DNA of 64,000 nucleotides from Varroa destructor (Eukaryota; Arthropoda; Arachnida; Mesostigmata; Varroidae). The stretch spans positions 29,710,239 to 29,774,238 of the forward strand of contig NW_019211455.1 in NCBI RefSeq assembly GCF_002443255.2, read 5' to 3'. A program made the position numbers and the translations under genes. The notes below the pieces were generated by a model. It made no database searches. It worked only from the letters and a program-made list of their open reading frames with translations, and was not told the origin of the DNA. Each line of letters starts with the position of its first letter. Positions within the stretch are counted from its first letter, which is position 1. This document shows, in pieces, positions 52,701 through 61,515 of the stretch.

Positions 52701-55700
52701 GCTCAGACAGTGAGGATCCGAATTTGAACTACAGAGGGCAGAGAAATCGACCGAGGTAGGAAAACGATTCTTTTAGTATGCCCTTACGTTCATATTTAGA
52801 TACAATATATTGTTGCGCACAGATGAAAGCTTACAATAAAAGCATGCTGGCTGGCAGGTGGTCACTTACAACCAATTGTGTCCATTGATTACTCAAAGCA
52901 CTTATTGCTTGAACAAGTGATTAATCCTTTCAGAGTGAGCAATATTTTCAGAGACTGAATAATTAGTAAATATTATGAAAATTTTCCTTTTAACTCTTAA
53001 GACTCGTTTTAGCCGTTTCAAATCGGCGTTCTTAACTAGCTCAATTCTATAGTAACGTATGTCATACTTATATTCATTTTTGTTACATGTTTCTTAGTAA
53101 GTAAAAGTGTTTTTTAATATTAGCGGATTCTCGTGTTACGGATGCATAGAAAAGCAGGAATACAATTGAGCTTTGTACACCATCATATGAGAAAATGGAC
53201 ATCTTAAACTAAAAACGCCAGATATTCAACGGCATGAAAGTTAGCACCTTTGCGATACTTAACGGAACTAAAACTTCAATTTTATCTAGTTGGATTGCTT
53301 TGAGTCCATGTATAGTTGAGCAGAAAATTTTACATGTAGTACACATCACACTTGCAGGTCAATATCTCTTTAATCATCTTCAAGCTAGGCTATTAAGAAA
53401 ATGACATGGTCTTTGGCGTTTTTCATAGCTTAATTTAAAACTATTAGTATGCACAAAATGCTAAAGAAACAAACGAGAAATCTTGCTTACCGGCCAGAGA
53501 CCAATCATAAGCGAGGGCATATATAGGGGCAAGCTTTCACCGTCTAAAATCTACTCTTGAAATTCACGCATATCACGTGATGACTTTCTTTTACGGCAGA
53601 AGCAACCATATTCAGGAAATCAAAAAGGGAGCTTCCTTCTGCGTATGTCAATTGTCATAGCAAGATAAATTTCTGACTTTTTGCGCTTGAGATGTTAGCC
53701 TTACAGACCGTACTTTTCGGGATTGTGACCCCTATTAAAGACCGTTTCCATTTTGCCATTCCGTCGTACATCGCCGCTTCAGGTGGGACATATTTAATAA
53801 ACGTTTATTTTACAATTGGCCGCTGCGCTCTATAGCACAGGTTTTTCATGATATTACCGATTTTCACTGATACAGTGGGTTACTCTATGCCGCTCTAACA
53901 AAATCTTTATGGAACCATGATTTAACCACAAAAAGTCTATTTTCCAGAATTTCTGCGTTGTTGCTTCCATCGTCTTGATAAATACGATTATTTAGATGAA
54001 CAGCTGTGTTGAACGATAACGATATCGCTATTTCACTTTATAGTGACTGCTATATGCACTTATAACGTTTATGGCTTTCTCGAGTGTCTCAGGCGCGTAT
54101 CCCTTAACCGGAACCCCATATCAGCAGGATTCGTTTTCGCAGGCCAAGGGGCAGGTGATCTTTTACTCTCTGTGGGCAAATTTAATGAAACCCTATCCTA
54201 TTTGCCACCATGAAGAAGATCTATTCAGGTCATTTGGTTAATAATAGTCAAATATATAGAAGAAAAAGCTAAATGATCGAAATTATTCGTCGGTCTTCCT
54301 GTATATTCTCCATATATCCGTTATGTAGTTTACATATTTCGTTGTTTACTGCAACATTATACCGACCTATTTCTAGGAAGTTAATTAAGTGGTAATATTA
54401 TTATTATAATAGTGAAAACGATTAGTCACAAGTTCCAAAGGCTCTAGAAAAAACATCAACCGACAGTCTAATTCCGTAATAGTTCTGTACGATAAACATA
54501 TGCTCCATTTAAGAATATGTGTCCTGCTACATATATAGCATAAAAGTGCTGATTATCTGCTGCACAGAAATTAGCAAAACCCTACTACGTTATGATTCCC
54601 CAAAAGCTTTCACAGAAGTTTTAATTATAATGTATATAATATATAATGCACCCATGGCGATTTTTTAATCGCTTTTATATATACCGGTGTTTTAAGGTTT
54701 TTGCTTTCTTCTACTACATAACAAAGAGAACCTTTGAATGCAATTAGCTTATTCAAAGTTTTTTTTTCAGACAAAGCATTTTTCCTCAAGTGTTATATTT
54801 CAACGGCAAAAAGTTACCGAGTAAATGAAGTTACAAAAAAACGAATCTGGCAGGGTCGCCCCTTGTGCAACGTGGAGAAAGACTAATTTAAAAAAAAAAG
54901 CCGTGTTGACCTAATGTGTAGTAAACAGTTATTTCTTCAAATAGAGCAAACGGAACCATCCACGAGTGAATCAGCATCAGACATTCATCATATTGTTCCT
55001 ATATGGAAACAACAATATTATGTATGTTTCTAGCGAAGTACGTGTCCCAGGATACGGCCGTACATTTGTTGCGTTAGCCGGCTTTGGCGCGTGATTATGG
55101 GAAGACAGTCGGTGTACGATCATGAAAGGTAACACAGTTACATTTACTTCGCTTATCGAGAGCTTCGATGTCGGCCGCTAAACCCGTAACAGCACCCGCG
55201 GGCGCTTTTGGCACCCCCGCGGCGCTGACTTTCTAAAACAGGTTTTGGTCTGTTAGTGCCAAGCTCTGAGTTGTTGATATGCAAGTCGTCGGAGCTCAAT
55301 AGCGTCGTCTCTTCTGGTATGTGCACACCCCGAGAGCCCTCCAGGTAGCACAGCCCGACAACCGACAAGTAGTTTGAACGGCCTCTTCTCAAAGTTGTAG
55401 TTTGTCGCCGTTTTTAATTGAAAGTGCCACCGGGGGAAGCAGCTCTTAAAGCAAACGACATTCCTTAGTTATCCGTTAACCGAAACTATCTGTGTCCTTT
55501 CAAAATTTTAAACATGCACACATTTTAGAACTTCAGTATAAGTTGCGTTACTGGATCGTTCCTTTGGGCCAATTCGTAGGTCCAATTCCACCTAAGACTA
55601 TATAGGACAGCCAGGTATATTTTTCGAGATTTGTTTACACGATAAAGAAATATAACGGACTTGTTTATAAGTCGCGGTTTTGCTTCTCCGAAAGCTACAT

Positions 55701-56502
55701 ATTTAAGCGCAAATTAGAGGCAAAATACGTTCTATAAAAATGTTTGTGTTAACTTATATTGCATGATTGCTATATAGACCAAAGTAAAGTCGGATGGCCT
55801 TTTTACTACTTTCGCAAAGACATAGTTAAAGTACGACTTAGCTGAACCGCAATGCGTATGCGTATATAGAAGTAACGATAAACCATAGCATCGTATTTTC
55901 GGATTTATGGTACCACATACTGTTGTTGTTGAGATATAACAATATTGTGGACATATGCATCACATTGTAGATGATGATCGCAACTATGGATAAATACTTA
56001 TACTAGAATCATACATAGTTGGTTCTGGGAAATGGTGCGCCGTCTGCTACTGTTCCTTTTCCCTGCTCGAACAAGACGAATGTGCCCGTACTTGAGCCGT
56101 TTAACACGAAAGAACTTCATACAAATTTACAGTAGACAAATCATAATCATTGACCTGTCTAACTTGGCGGTGAATCATTTTGAAGCACCGTATTTCCTCG
56201 CCTTTCTCGGACAGAAGACATTTTCCTTTTGGCTTTCTTTAATAACTCATTTCCTCACATGAAATCAGTAGTGATTTCATCCGTTCAGCCTGTCTCTTAC
56301 GGTACATATAGCTGTCTTGTGAGATTATGTTGGCTTACGACGTAGGTATGCTTTCAATTGATATTTTCTTCAAAATGAATTGACTGCGGCGAGCTCATAT
56401 AGAGCACATAATAGAAGAGTTGTCAATAAATTGTGATCTTTTTCACTGCCGTTTGTTTTGAACGGTAGCGTTTAGCAAATTGTAATCCACATAACTACGT
56501 TC

Positions 56503-56560
<58 letters not shown>

Positions 56561-59500
56561 CGTTGTTGTAAACAAAAAAAATGAAGCTATGTTCAATGGT
56601 GAAACGAAATTATTTTAAAGGGCCGCAGTTCTGGAAAAATATATGAATAGAGGAAAAACCTGAAATTCACCAGTGATGCATCAAGCTGAACGTTGTAACC
56701 GATTAAAACAAAGTGGCAAACAATGATCATCCCTCCTTCTAAGATATGTATTTCAATATAATTTGTGAGAGTGATGAAAAGTAATAAGTAGAAGCGTGAC
56801 AATCTTCTCGAAACTGTCTATGAAAGACGCGTTTCGAAAAGGCAGCAGAGATGCCGCCTACGGCTCAACAGTAACTATAAGCAAAGCACTGCAAATAGCT
56901 ACGATTGGCTATTACCTCGAATGTGTGTACCTCAAGTGATCACCGAGGTATTATAACACACGAATTCACCTTCAGAATCTGCTATCTCGAATGTTCCACT
57001 GACTATCGCATAATAAAGTGTACACTCATAATTTATAGTGTGAAACGTAATAAGAGCATCCATACAGCAATCGACTAGGGATAAATGATGCTCAGTTCAA
57101 ATGCGCTTTATACACATATTTTATATACGTATGCATCGAACTGGACGACTCATTTGGGATAATCTCACTTGCAAAGACCTCTCCCAGCCAAATCAGCGGC
57201 CGCTTATTCGTCCGACATAACGGAGTTCGTACGGTACCTAAATTCGAATGTAGATATAAAAGGTTTTATAGTCACAACTACTTTTAGAAAGACACATCTG
57301 GAAAACCATAACGGCTTAATCGAGGGATTTTTTTTTCATCTTTTGGGTCTCCAGTTTTACTTATAGCCGTTATATACAAGCTCTATATACATGGGGTATT
57401 ATTAGTTGCCATTGACTCGATAATTGCCTCGACTTAGTGATTAATACCCCGTAAAAGACAGACGATAGGTTATCATCTGGCTCTGCAAAATCTGTGTGGG
57501 ACACGTCAAATCACTCAGATGACTTCGTACCGTTGCCGTTGGCAAACGAAATAGGTTTCTCGTCTCCGCATAGAATATCTAAAGTCAAAAAGTAAGTATA
57601 CAGTTGTACTCTCGAGGAAAGAACCGCCAAGAATCCGTTCCAATCGCATTGTACGTACATGCATATTCGACGTGATCACCTTGACATTTGGTTATATTCG
57701 CTTATTGCTACCCAGGCACAGTCTGAGCTCTGTCATTTTATGCGTACTCCTACATGTCTTAAACAAGGAGTGCAAACGTAGAACAGATTTCCAATAGCTA
57801 CTAAGATATATATACCTATGTATATATATATATGTTCTTTTTTGTTTAACTACCAGGAATCTGCACGGCAACATTTGTTTTATAAAATTTCACTGGTTTT
57901 CTATTTTTTTTTTTGTTTTTCTAGTGCTAGATACGGTTAAATTGCTTTCGGAGCATGAAATATTGCCATTACGGTTCGAGAAGAACTTCCCTTGTCAATT
58001 TTTATGCATACTTTACTAACTAACGAACATTTTACAACTTAAGAGTCTAACTGCCTTTAATCATAAGTTGATGGTCACATAAGGTGTGTCGAACTAATTT
58101 TTAGAGTAGCTTTTTGCAGGCTTGAAAAGCTTCACTCGCCCATCAGGTTAGCGCAATACCAAATAGCATCTACAGTAAGTGTATATGTACAGTTAAGATC
58201 GGCGTATATACACTTTAAGTCGGTAGGCCTTTCGCGAATCAATGTTTGACGCAAGCGGCCGTTCACCGTAACGATATATGGCCTGTTCCTCCCCCCATGA
58301 TTTCCCTTTTATTGGAACAGCTGATGATGGCGGCAGACACCTGGCTGTCGTGCCCCCCGGCCACGGGTTGTCAACTGCCAACGTGTAGCACCGGCAACAA
58401 CATTGGGTGTGAAGCTTGATTATGTTGAAATAACGAATTTTCTATCTAGATGGCATTACCTGAATCAAGATTATGGTCGTAATCAATGACGCCAAAAATA
58501 GACCACAACGTTATCGCTGTTGACCACAGCATCTACGACGTATCCTCTCTTTCTCTGTTTCGTCTGATAGATTCTATTTTAGGACATCTGACCATTTGGC
58601 CCTTTCCGACTGCAACAGGCACTAATCGCATGTTTAAGTTCCTGCTGTTTGCAACATGGTAGTATCAACCGCGGCATCAATATCTTTACTCTTTTACGAG
58701 TAAAAAAGTGATACTATAGAGGAAAGCGAGTGCAAAAAATGTCGTATCCTAAGCGATGCATGCACGTATTCGCTGTTTAAAACTAAGAGGCAACAGTGAA
58801 GATGTATCGGAATGCTTCGTTAGCTGGTGGTGGGATTGGAGACTACACCCGGGGTATATGATAGTTTGAACTTGTTATAACAATTGTATAACTGCTAGAA
58901 ATCAATTAAGTACCACGCACTGACAATAAGCTATTGATGATCGACTGCTCTTAAGCGGATGCCCTATCAGATAGAAACAGTAGAGGTTAAAAAAGAAAAA
59001 GATAAAGTACCTTTGCTTCTACTTTTGTCATTTGAAGGCGTATTCATGTCACTTGATCAAGATACTCTTCAATGGTTTGATAGCACACGCGTTCTTGATT
59101 GAATATCTTCATTTTGCATTATATCTAATAGCCTCATTAGCATTATATCTAATTGATAATATAATTATAATAATAGTATCACTTTAGCGGCACAGGTAAA
59201 GGAATTGTCATCATGCGAGTCACCTCACTATAACTAGAGAAACGATTTGCGATACAATCTGTCAAAGAGGTTTGCTTGCATTTTTCTATCGCTCTTCATC
59301 GAATTGTCTTCCAAATAACTGGAAGACTTGTAGCTTCTTAAGCAGAACCATTCGGCGGCATACACGTACGTGCAGCGATGCTATTGGGCCAAATGAACAC
59401 ATGTACCATCTGTCGCTACTTCTGTTGCTACTTCTCTTGAGTTCAACTTAAGGGGCGTTCTGTGAGCGCCAGAAGGTCAGCTCATATGTTCCCCCTGAAT

Positions 59501-61515
59501 GTATTCCAATGACCGAAATTGGTGCTAGGCAAAACGGCATTCATATATCGCGCTGTGGTGTCTTTCGTGTCATATAATGGTGAACAGCTCACCACAAGCG
59601 TTCAGCTCGAACCTTAGTTTAATAATAAATACTGTTACTATGGCAAGCAAGCGTCTTACAGAAGATTATATTTATATAATATTTATCTAAGAAAACGTGA
59701 AAGGTTGTCGTCTTTGACTTGACGCCAGATTTCACAAAAACACTCTAGTACACCACCACTGTCTTGATTGGGGGAACTGGTACGACCACATTAGACCTAG
59801 GCTGAATCCGCTGCGTCGGTGAGCCTATATTTGTGCAGTTTTTACCATTGTTTCCTTGAAGCAATGCCTTTGCACTCAAGTTCTAGTAATACGAAACATA
59901 ATGCTTAATATATATTACTATTAAATGCTTTTTATATATACTACATGTAACGACGAAGGTCTGTAGTTTAAAAGATTCTTAAGCACTTCGTTACAGGTGT
60001 CGCTTAGCTTGGTGGCAAAAAAAGACTCTTAAAATCATAATATCATTGGAAGAGCTATACAAAGTTTTCAGAGATATTTTAACACACCAACTAGTTGATT
60101 TGGGAATTTCAGCTTAATGTAGTTTCCGTACCTATGCGGACCAATTGCCACCTTCGTTAAGTTGTATTTAGAAAGCCGACAGCCTATCATCGCCACCCGA
60201 CAGTATGAATCCGTTTATTCAACGGTTTGCCAAAAGTCAACTAATGTCAATCTTTTCCTTGAGACAGAAGTATTATCACGAGAGAACAAATTAGGTAAAC
60301 GATATTCTGGTCGCCCATAAATTGGTGACAAAGGCCCTAGTTTGTCATTTTAGTCAAACTCCAATATAGTGACACCGATTCGTCAACAAGATGTCTCTGT
60401 CATCTTGCCAAGAAAATCAGCGATCTAGTCACTTTTCTACAGAAGGACGAATCTGTAGGTCTATATGGTAGAGGTAAGCGGCTCCTTCATGTGTCAGTGC
60501 AATGAGCGACCCGTTCCGGTCATGGAAAGCAAATATATTTGTGTTCGTAGGTTGTAGGTTTTTTTTTGCTCGAAAAAGCTATTTCAGCCGTTTTCGTCCA
60601 AATTACCTCCAATGGACTAGAAGGTTTTAGAGTGTTTCACATTTGGAATAGCAGTTCAACAACAAGCCAAGAGACCAATGTCCCTTCCTCAAACCAGCGT
60701 AACACAGAAGGGACAGAGACATCTTCTAGCTGAAAGCTCATAAACTTGTCTCAGTTGAACTTGGTCATCTTGCGCTTTAACGTGTGAACGAATGCTTTGA
60801 ATGTTGCCTCGCTTAATAATGTCTTTACGTAATATGAATACAGACAGCTTAGTATCGATGCCAACGTACCTCAAGTTGCGACACATCGGAGCTCATTCAA
60901 GCTCAGTCCGTTGCTTTACGCTCAGGTGTTTATTAACCTTATGTCTCACATAACCTTACTTGCATATAACGATAGCTCATCATAATTATGATATTAGTAT
61001 GAATGTATATAACAACTCACCTCCTTGTTTCCCGGTTTATCCTCGAGTTCTAACCTCACAGTGGGGTGCACTCGCACATAGCTTTGACCCGGTCCTAGTA
61101 TTTTACCAAGTTGCTGCTGAGGGCTTTGGGGCCGTGGAGAGGGACTCGGCGAGCAACTTGGCGGCGATGGACTTGATATACCAGCATTTAAGCTTCCCTG
61201 ACTGCTGAACATCCCCAGACTGTGGCCCTCATCGGGCAACCCGTAGATATTGCTAGTCGGGTGACCACCCTGTTGTTGAGAGTGATCTGCCATAATGCAA
61301 ATATTGGCGCTGTTACTTCTGCTTTTGTTTTCAACGTCTTCGTAAACCGGCGTTCTCGGTGGAGATGCCGATCTTCGGCCGTCGCTATTCTTACGAAGTA
61401 GATAGGCAGTCGCAAACGTATCCTTGTGGAAGACAAATCGGTGCGGACTGTCGGGACTCTGTCGTTCCGAGAATCGGAACGTTTCACCGGAGTTCGCCCG
61501 CCGCACCCTATGCAT
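24157..61515 (-). CDS. PLCL: Inactive phospholipase C-like protein (PLCL/PRIP)
   Basis: Coding exons, 5' to 3': 61515-61021 (probable), 49197 or 49171-48789, 48054-47833, 46243-46003, 36367-36106, 35753-35548, 35172-34991, 34748-34561, 34285-33981, 33601-33507, 27941-27753, 27510-27286, 26076-25908, 25758-25621, 25224-24783, 24483-24157. From 48789 on, every junction is in phase and the product follows vertebrate PLCL1/PLCL2 (from memory of the family) through PH, EF-hand, X, Y, C2 and C-terminal helices. About 1190 aa are encoded from the 49171 exon and about 1364 aa with the first exon, against roughly 1100 in vertebrates. PLCL proteins bind inositol phosphates, PP1, PP2A and GABA-receptor partners and do not cleave PIP2. 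The catalytic positions are replaced here too. The gene spans at least 37 kb. A 120-codon frame continues past the UGA. Confidence 0.93.
25908..27510 (-). CDS. PLCL: PLCL C2-domain exons
   Basis: Exons 27510-27286 and 26076-25908. Segments: QQLPLPRGASVKASSIDPYV, LQVFGIPADCAEARTKTV, SPIFDESFEFTI, VLDDDFIGGDDFIGQRSLPV, LRPGYRHVTLL and HATLFVHVTMCNRSS. The order and motifs are those of the PLCL C2 domain (IDPYV, GIPADC, NPIFDETFEF, LDDDYIGDEFIGQ, PGYRHV, TLFVHI). Asp residues typical of Ca2+-binding C2 loops remain at DPYV and DDD. Donors are GTAGGT and GTAGGC. Confidence 0.93.
26826..26897 (+). repeat. Dispersed repeat, copy 2
   Basis: Contains GTTTCGTGCTAAGAACCAG and ends TACCGGACGTCAAGCTCGAAACGT. 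It aligns with the copy at 49808-49880 over about 70 bases, and its 3' half aligns with copy 1. It lies in a PLCL intron, antisense to the gene. Confidence 0.55.
27753..34285 (-). CDS. PLCL: PLCL X-Y linker and Y-box exons
   Basis: Exons 34285-33981, 33601-33507 and 27941-27753. The first holds a low-complexity Ser/Gly/Asn linker with a basic RKKGGG patch, then ASELAELATLNQFN and the Y-box start CLLSETAALKL. The second reads FLTHVEPTLNRTDNDVSQVN and PLELWAAGIQM; the third reads GWFSQNGRCGYVLKPS. These match the vertebrate NPQDFWNCGCQIVAMNFQT and GWFLQNGGCGYVLRPS. The first and third exons end at GTTCGT donors. The 5.6-kb intron before the third carries an unrelated coding-like ORF (30.3-30.9 kb). 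Confidence 0.9.
30344..30862 (+). pseudogene. Unrecognised coding-like ORF with one in-frame stop
   Basis: One frame is open from 30344 to 30862 except for a single TAA at 30476. An upstream ATG (30428) gives MADQPTPPRITPSQSE; after the stop an ATG at 30482 gives 126 codons starting MGIATTDFDRYERNFYETF. The second part is charged and balanced (EDIENFEDIFRYDKNK, ATPKKATGKKNTTQKDW) and reads as true protein. It lies antisense inside a PLCL intron. I do not recognise the family. It may be a decayed mobile-element ORF, a nested gene exon (possible donors GTACGT at 30778 and GTAAGG at 30859), or two short ORFs. Confidence 0.4.
31886..32030 (+). other. Exon-like frame ending in a strong donor
   Basis: The frame reads LLRKRYIYNCTEEMRRVGSE and then VLEETVKMLAGARLSHRMVH before CGATTCG|GTAAGTC. 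Codons look coding and the donor is near consensus. A good acceptor (TATTTTTAATAG) follows at about 32750, but joining them gives an early stop. No clear acceptor upstream. It could belong with the ORF at 30.3-30.9 kb. Confidence 0.2.
33738..33756. repeat. Poly(T) tract of 19 bases
   Basis: Pure T run (A run on the PLCL strand) in the short intron between exons 33981 and 33601. Confidence 0.9.
34561..35753 (-). CDS. PLCL: PLCL X-box exons with lost catalytic residues
   Basis: Three exons, 35753-35548, 35172-34991 and 34748-34561. Key segments: MTRPFSHYFISTSCNT, VQALTQGCRCIKIDLVLDE, LPLQEVLDTIRDFAFA and KYPLIVQLHFSPLP. Compared with active PLCs, the first catalytic His (S-H-N-T) is Cys (S-C-N-T), the metal-binding Glu of V-E-L-D is Lys (I-K-I-D), the second His is gone, and the Glu of L-x-L-E-N-H is His. 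This is TIM-barrel scaffold without catalysis. Donors are GTAGGT, GTTCGT and GTGAGT. Confidence 0.9.
36106..36367 (-). CDS. PLCL: PLCL EF-hand exon
   Basis: Acceptor CTATTGCAG, donor GTAAAA. It completes ADTDRKGLLEE from the upstream exon and runs to FVSLFKDLATRPEVFFLMV and DDLHFFLEGEQ, matching the vertebrate ELCTRPEVYFLLV and NDLMLFLEAEQ segments. The first loop keeps D-T-D but lacks a full set of Ca2+ ligands, as in other PLC EF-hands. Phase agrees on both sides although the upstream intron is about 9.6 kb. Confidence 0.92.
37640..38880 (+). mobile_element. Decayed non-LTR retrotransposon (LINE) RT fragment
   Basis: In order on the plus strand: TPELESYHSKKATGPKRS (RT start), QHGFRREHSTKT, FVNIKATFDSVPRKLVL (region A, catalytic D of F-x-K-A-F-D-S-V lost or shifted), AQGNNLSTLLFSGLLKDLLD (the Q-G-D-x-L-S-P-L-L-F box, decayed), FTYLELLIPY and ISFLKKALGLQRTTRNKLVY (LINE C-terminal region). 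The pieces lie in different frames (a shift near 38140 and others before 38686), with stops between them. No ends, tail or target duplication were found. It is inserted antisense in a PLCL intron. Confidence 0.75.
41009..41033. repeat. Perfect 11-bp hairpin with 3-base loop
   Basis: AGCATATTGTT, loop GTA, AACAATATGCT. Confidence 0.9.
46003..48054 (-). CDS. PLCL: PLCL PH-domain exons
   Basis: Two exons, 48054-47833 and 46243-46003. The first reads YDCLQFMMKGCSLLKVR, YRRYFTLDEDLVAVRW and IREVRLGKTTDILREK. The second begins EDCVFSIIYGDAYESLDLV and continues ADEANFWVTGLSMLV. This is the PLCL PH domain, with the basic strand residues that in PRIP bind inositol 1,4,5-trisphosphate. The second exon continues into the first EF-like helix (REKWLEECFRQADTDR) after a Gly/Pro-rich insert. 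Donors are GTGGGT and GTATGT. The 1.6-kb intron between them holds no supported gene. Confidence 0.92.
46822..46846. repeat. Perfect 11-bp hairpin with 3-base loop
   Basis: TATTGATTTTC, loop CGT, GAAAATCAATA. It lies in the intron between the two PH-domain exons. Confidence 0.9.
48789..49197 (-). CDS. PLCL: PLCL exon with PP1-docking motif
   Basis: Encodes a Ser/Pro/Gln-rich region ending SPIAKSVSFHSG and LPEERKISS, then donor GTAAGT. The end matches the segment KKTVSFSSMPSEKKISS just before the PH domain in vertebrate PLCL. K-S-V-S-F fits the RVxF-type docking motif for protein phosphatase 1, a known PRIP partner. Two acceptors are possible: TTCAAG at 49197 (phase 0) or the better TTGTCGTTAG at 49171 (phase 2). 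The final codon is split and completed as Ala by the next exon. Confidence 0.85.
49808..49880 (+). repeat. Dispersed repeat, copy 3
   Basis: Contains GTTTTGTGCTACAAGTCAAC and ends GGGACGTAAATCTCGAAAC. It is the most complete bridge between copies 1 and 2. Confidence 0.6.
55153..55392 (-). other. GC-rich open frame in the PLCL first intron
   Basis: 79 codons including SNYLSVVGLCYLEGSRGVHI, DDLHINNSELGTNRPK and a Gly/Arg/Cys-rich end. The local GC content is well above that of flanking DNA. It has no ATG start of good context and no clean donor, and I recognise no family. It might be a missed exon or a decayed element. Confidence 0.15.
56506..56558. repeat. (TA)n microsatellite
   Basis: About 26 uninterrupted TA units in the PLCL first intron. 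Confidence 0.98.
60689..60886 (-). other. ATG-initiated open frame, unrecognised
   Basis: 65 codons starting MCRNLRYVGIDTKLSVF, then IQSIRSHVKAQDDQVQLRQ and YELSARRCLC. Composition is coding-like and it lies on the PLCL strand just inside the first intron, with a possible donor (GTACGT) near its start. It could be an alternative exon or a decayed element. Confidence 0.15.
61021..61515 (-). CDS. PLCL: Probable N-terminal exon of PLCL (Ser/Pro-rich)
   Basis: The frame opens at ATG 61515 (MHRVRRANSGETFRF) and ends in LELEDKPGNKE before a strong GTGAGT donor at 61020. Composition is disordered: S/P/Q-rich with PSPPSCSPSPSPRPQSP. Alternatively it is an internal exon beginning at 61507, after an acceptor (branch-like ACTAACT, then TATGCATAG) that overlaps the ATG. 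It ends in phase 0. That suits an acceptor at 49197 in the next exon, but not the stronger one at 49171, so an unseen exon may lie between. Assignment to this gene rests on strand, order and phase. Confidence 0.6.

Larger units (their letters stand above)
49198..61020. other. Long first intron of the PLCL gene
   Basis: 11.8 kb between the Ser/Pro-rich exon and the PP1-motif exon. It holds dispersed-repeat copy 3, a long TA microsatellite and two minus-strand frames of uncertain meaning (55153-55392, GC-rich; 60689-60886, ATG-initiated). The rest is AT-rich and featureless to me. A missing PLCL exon could lie here. Confidence 0.55.
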
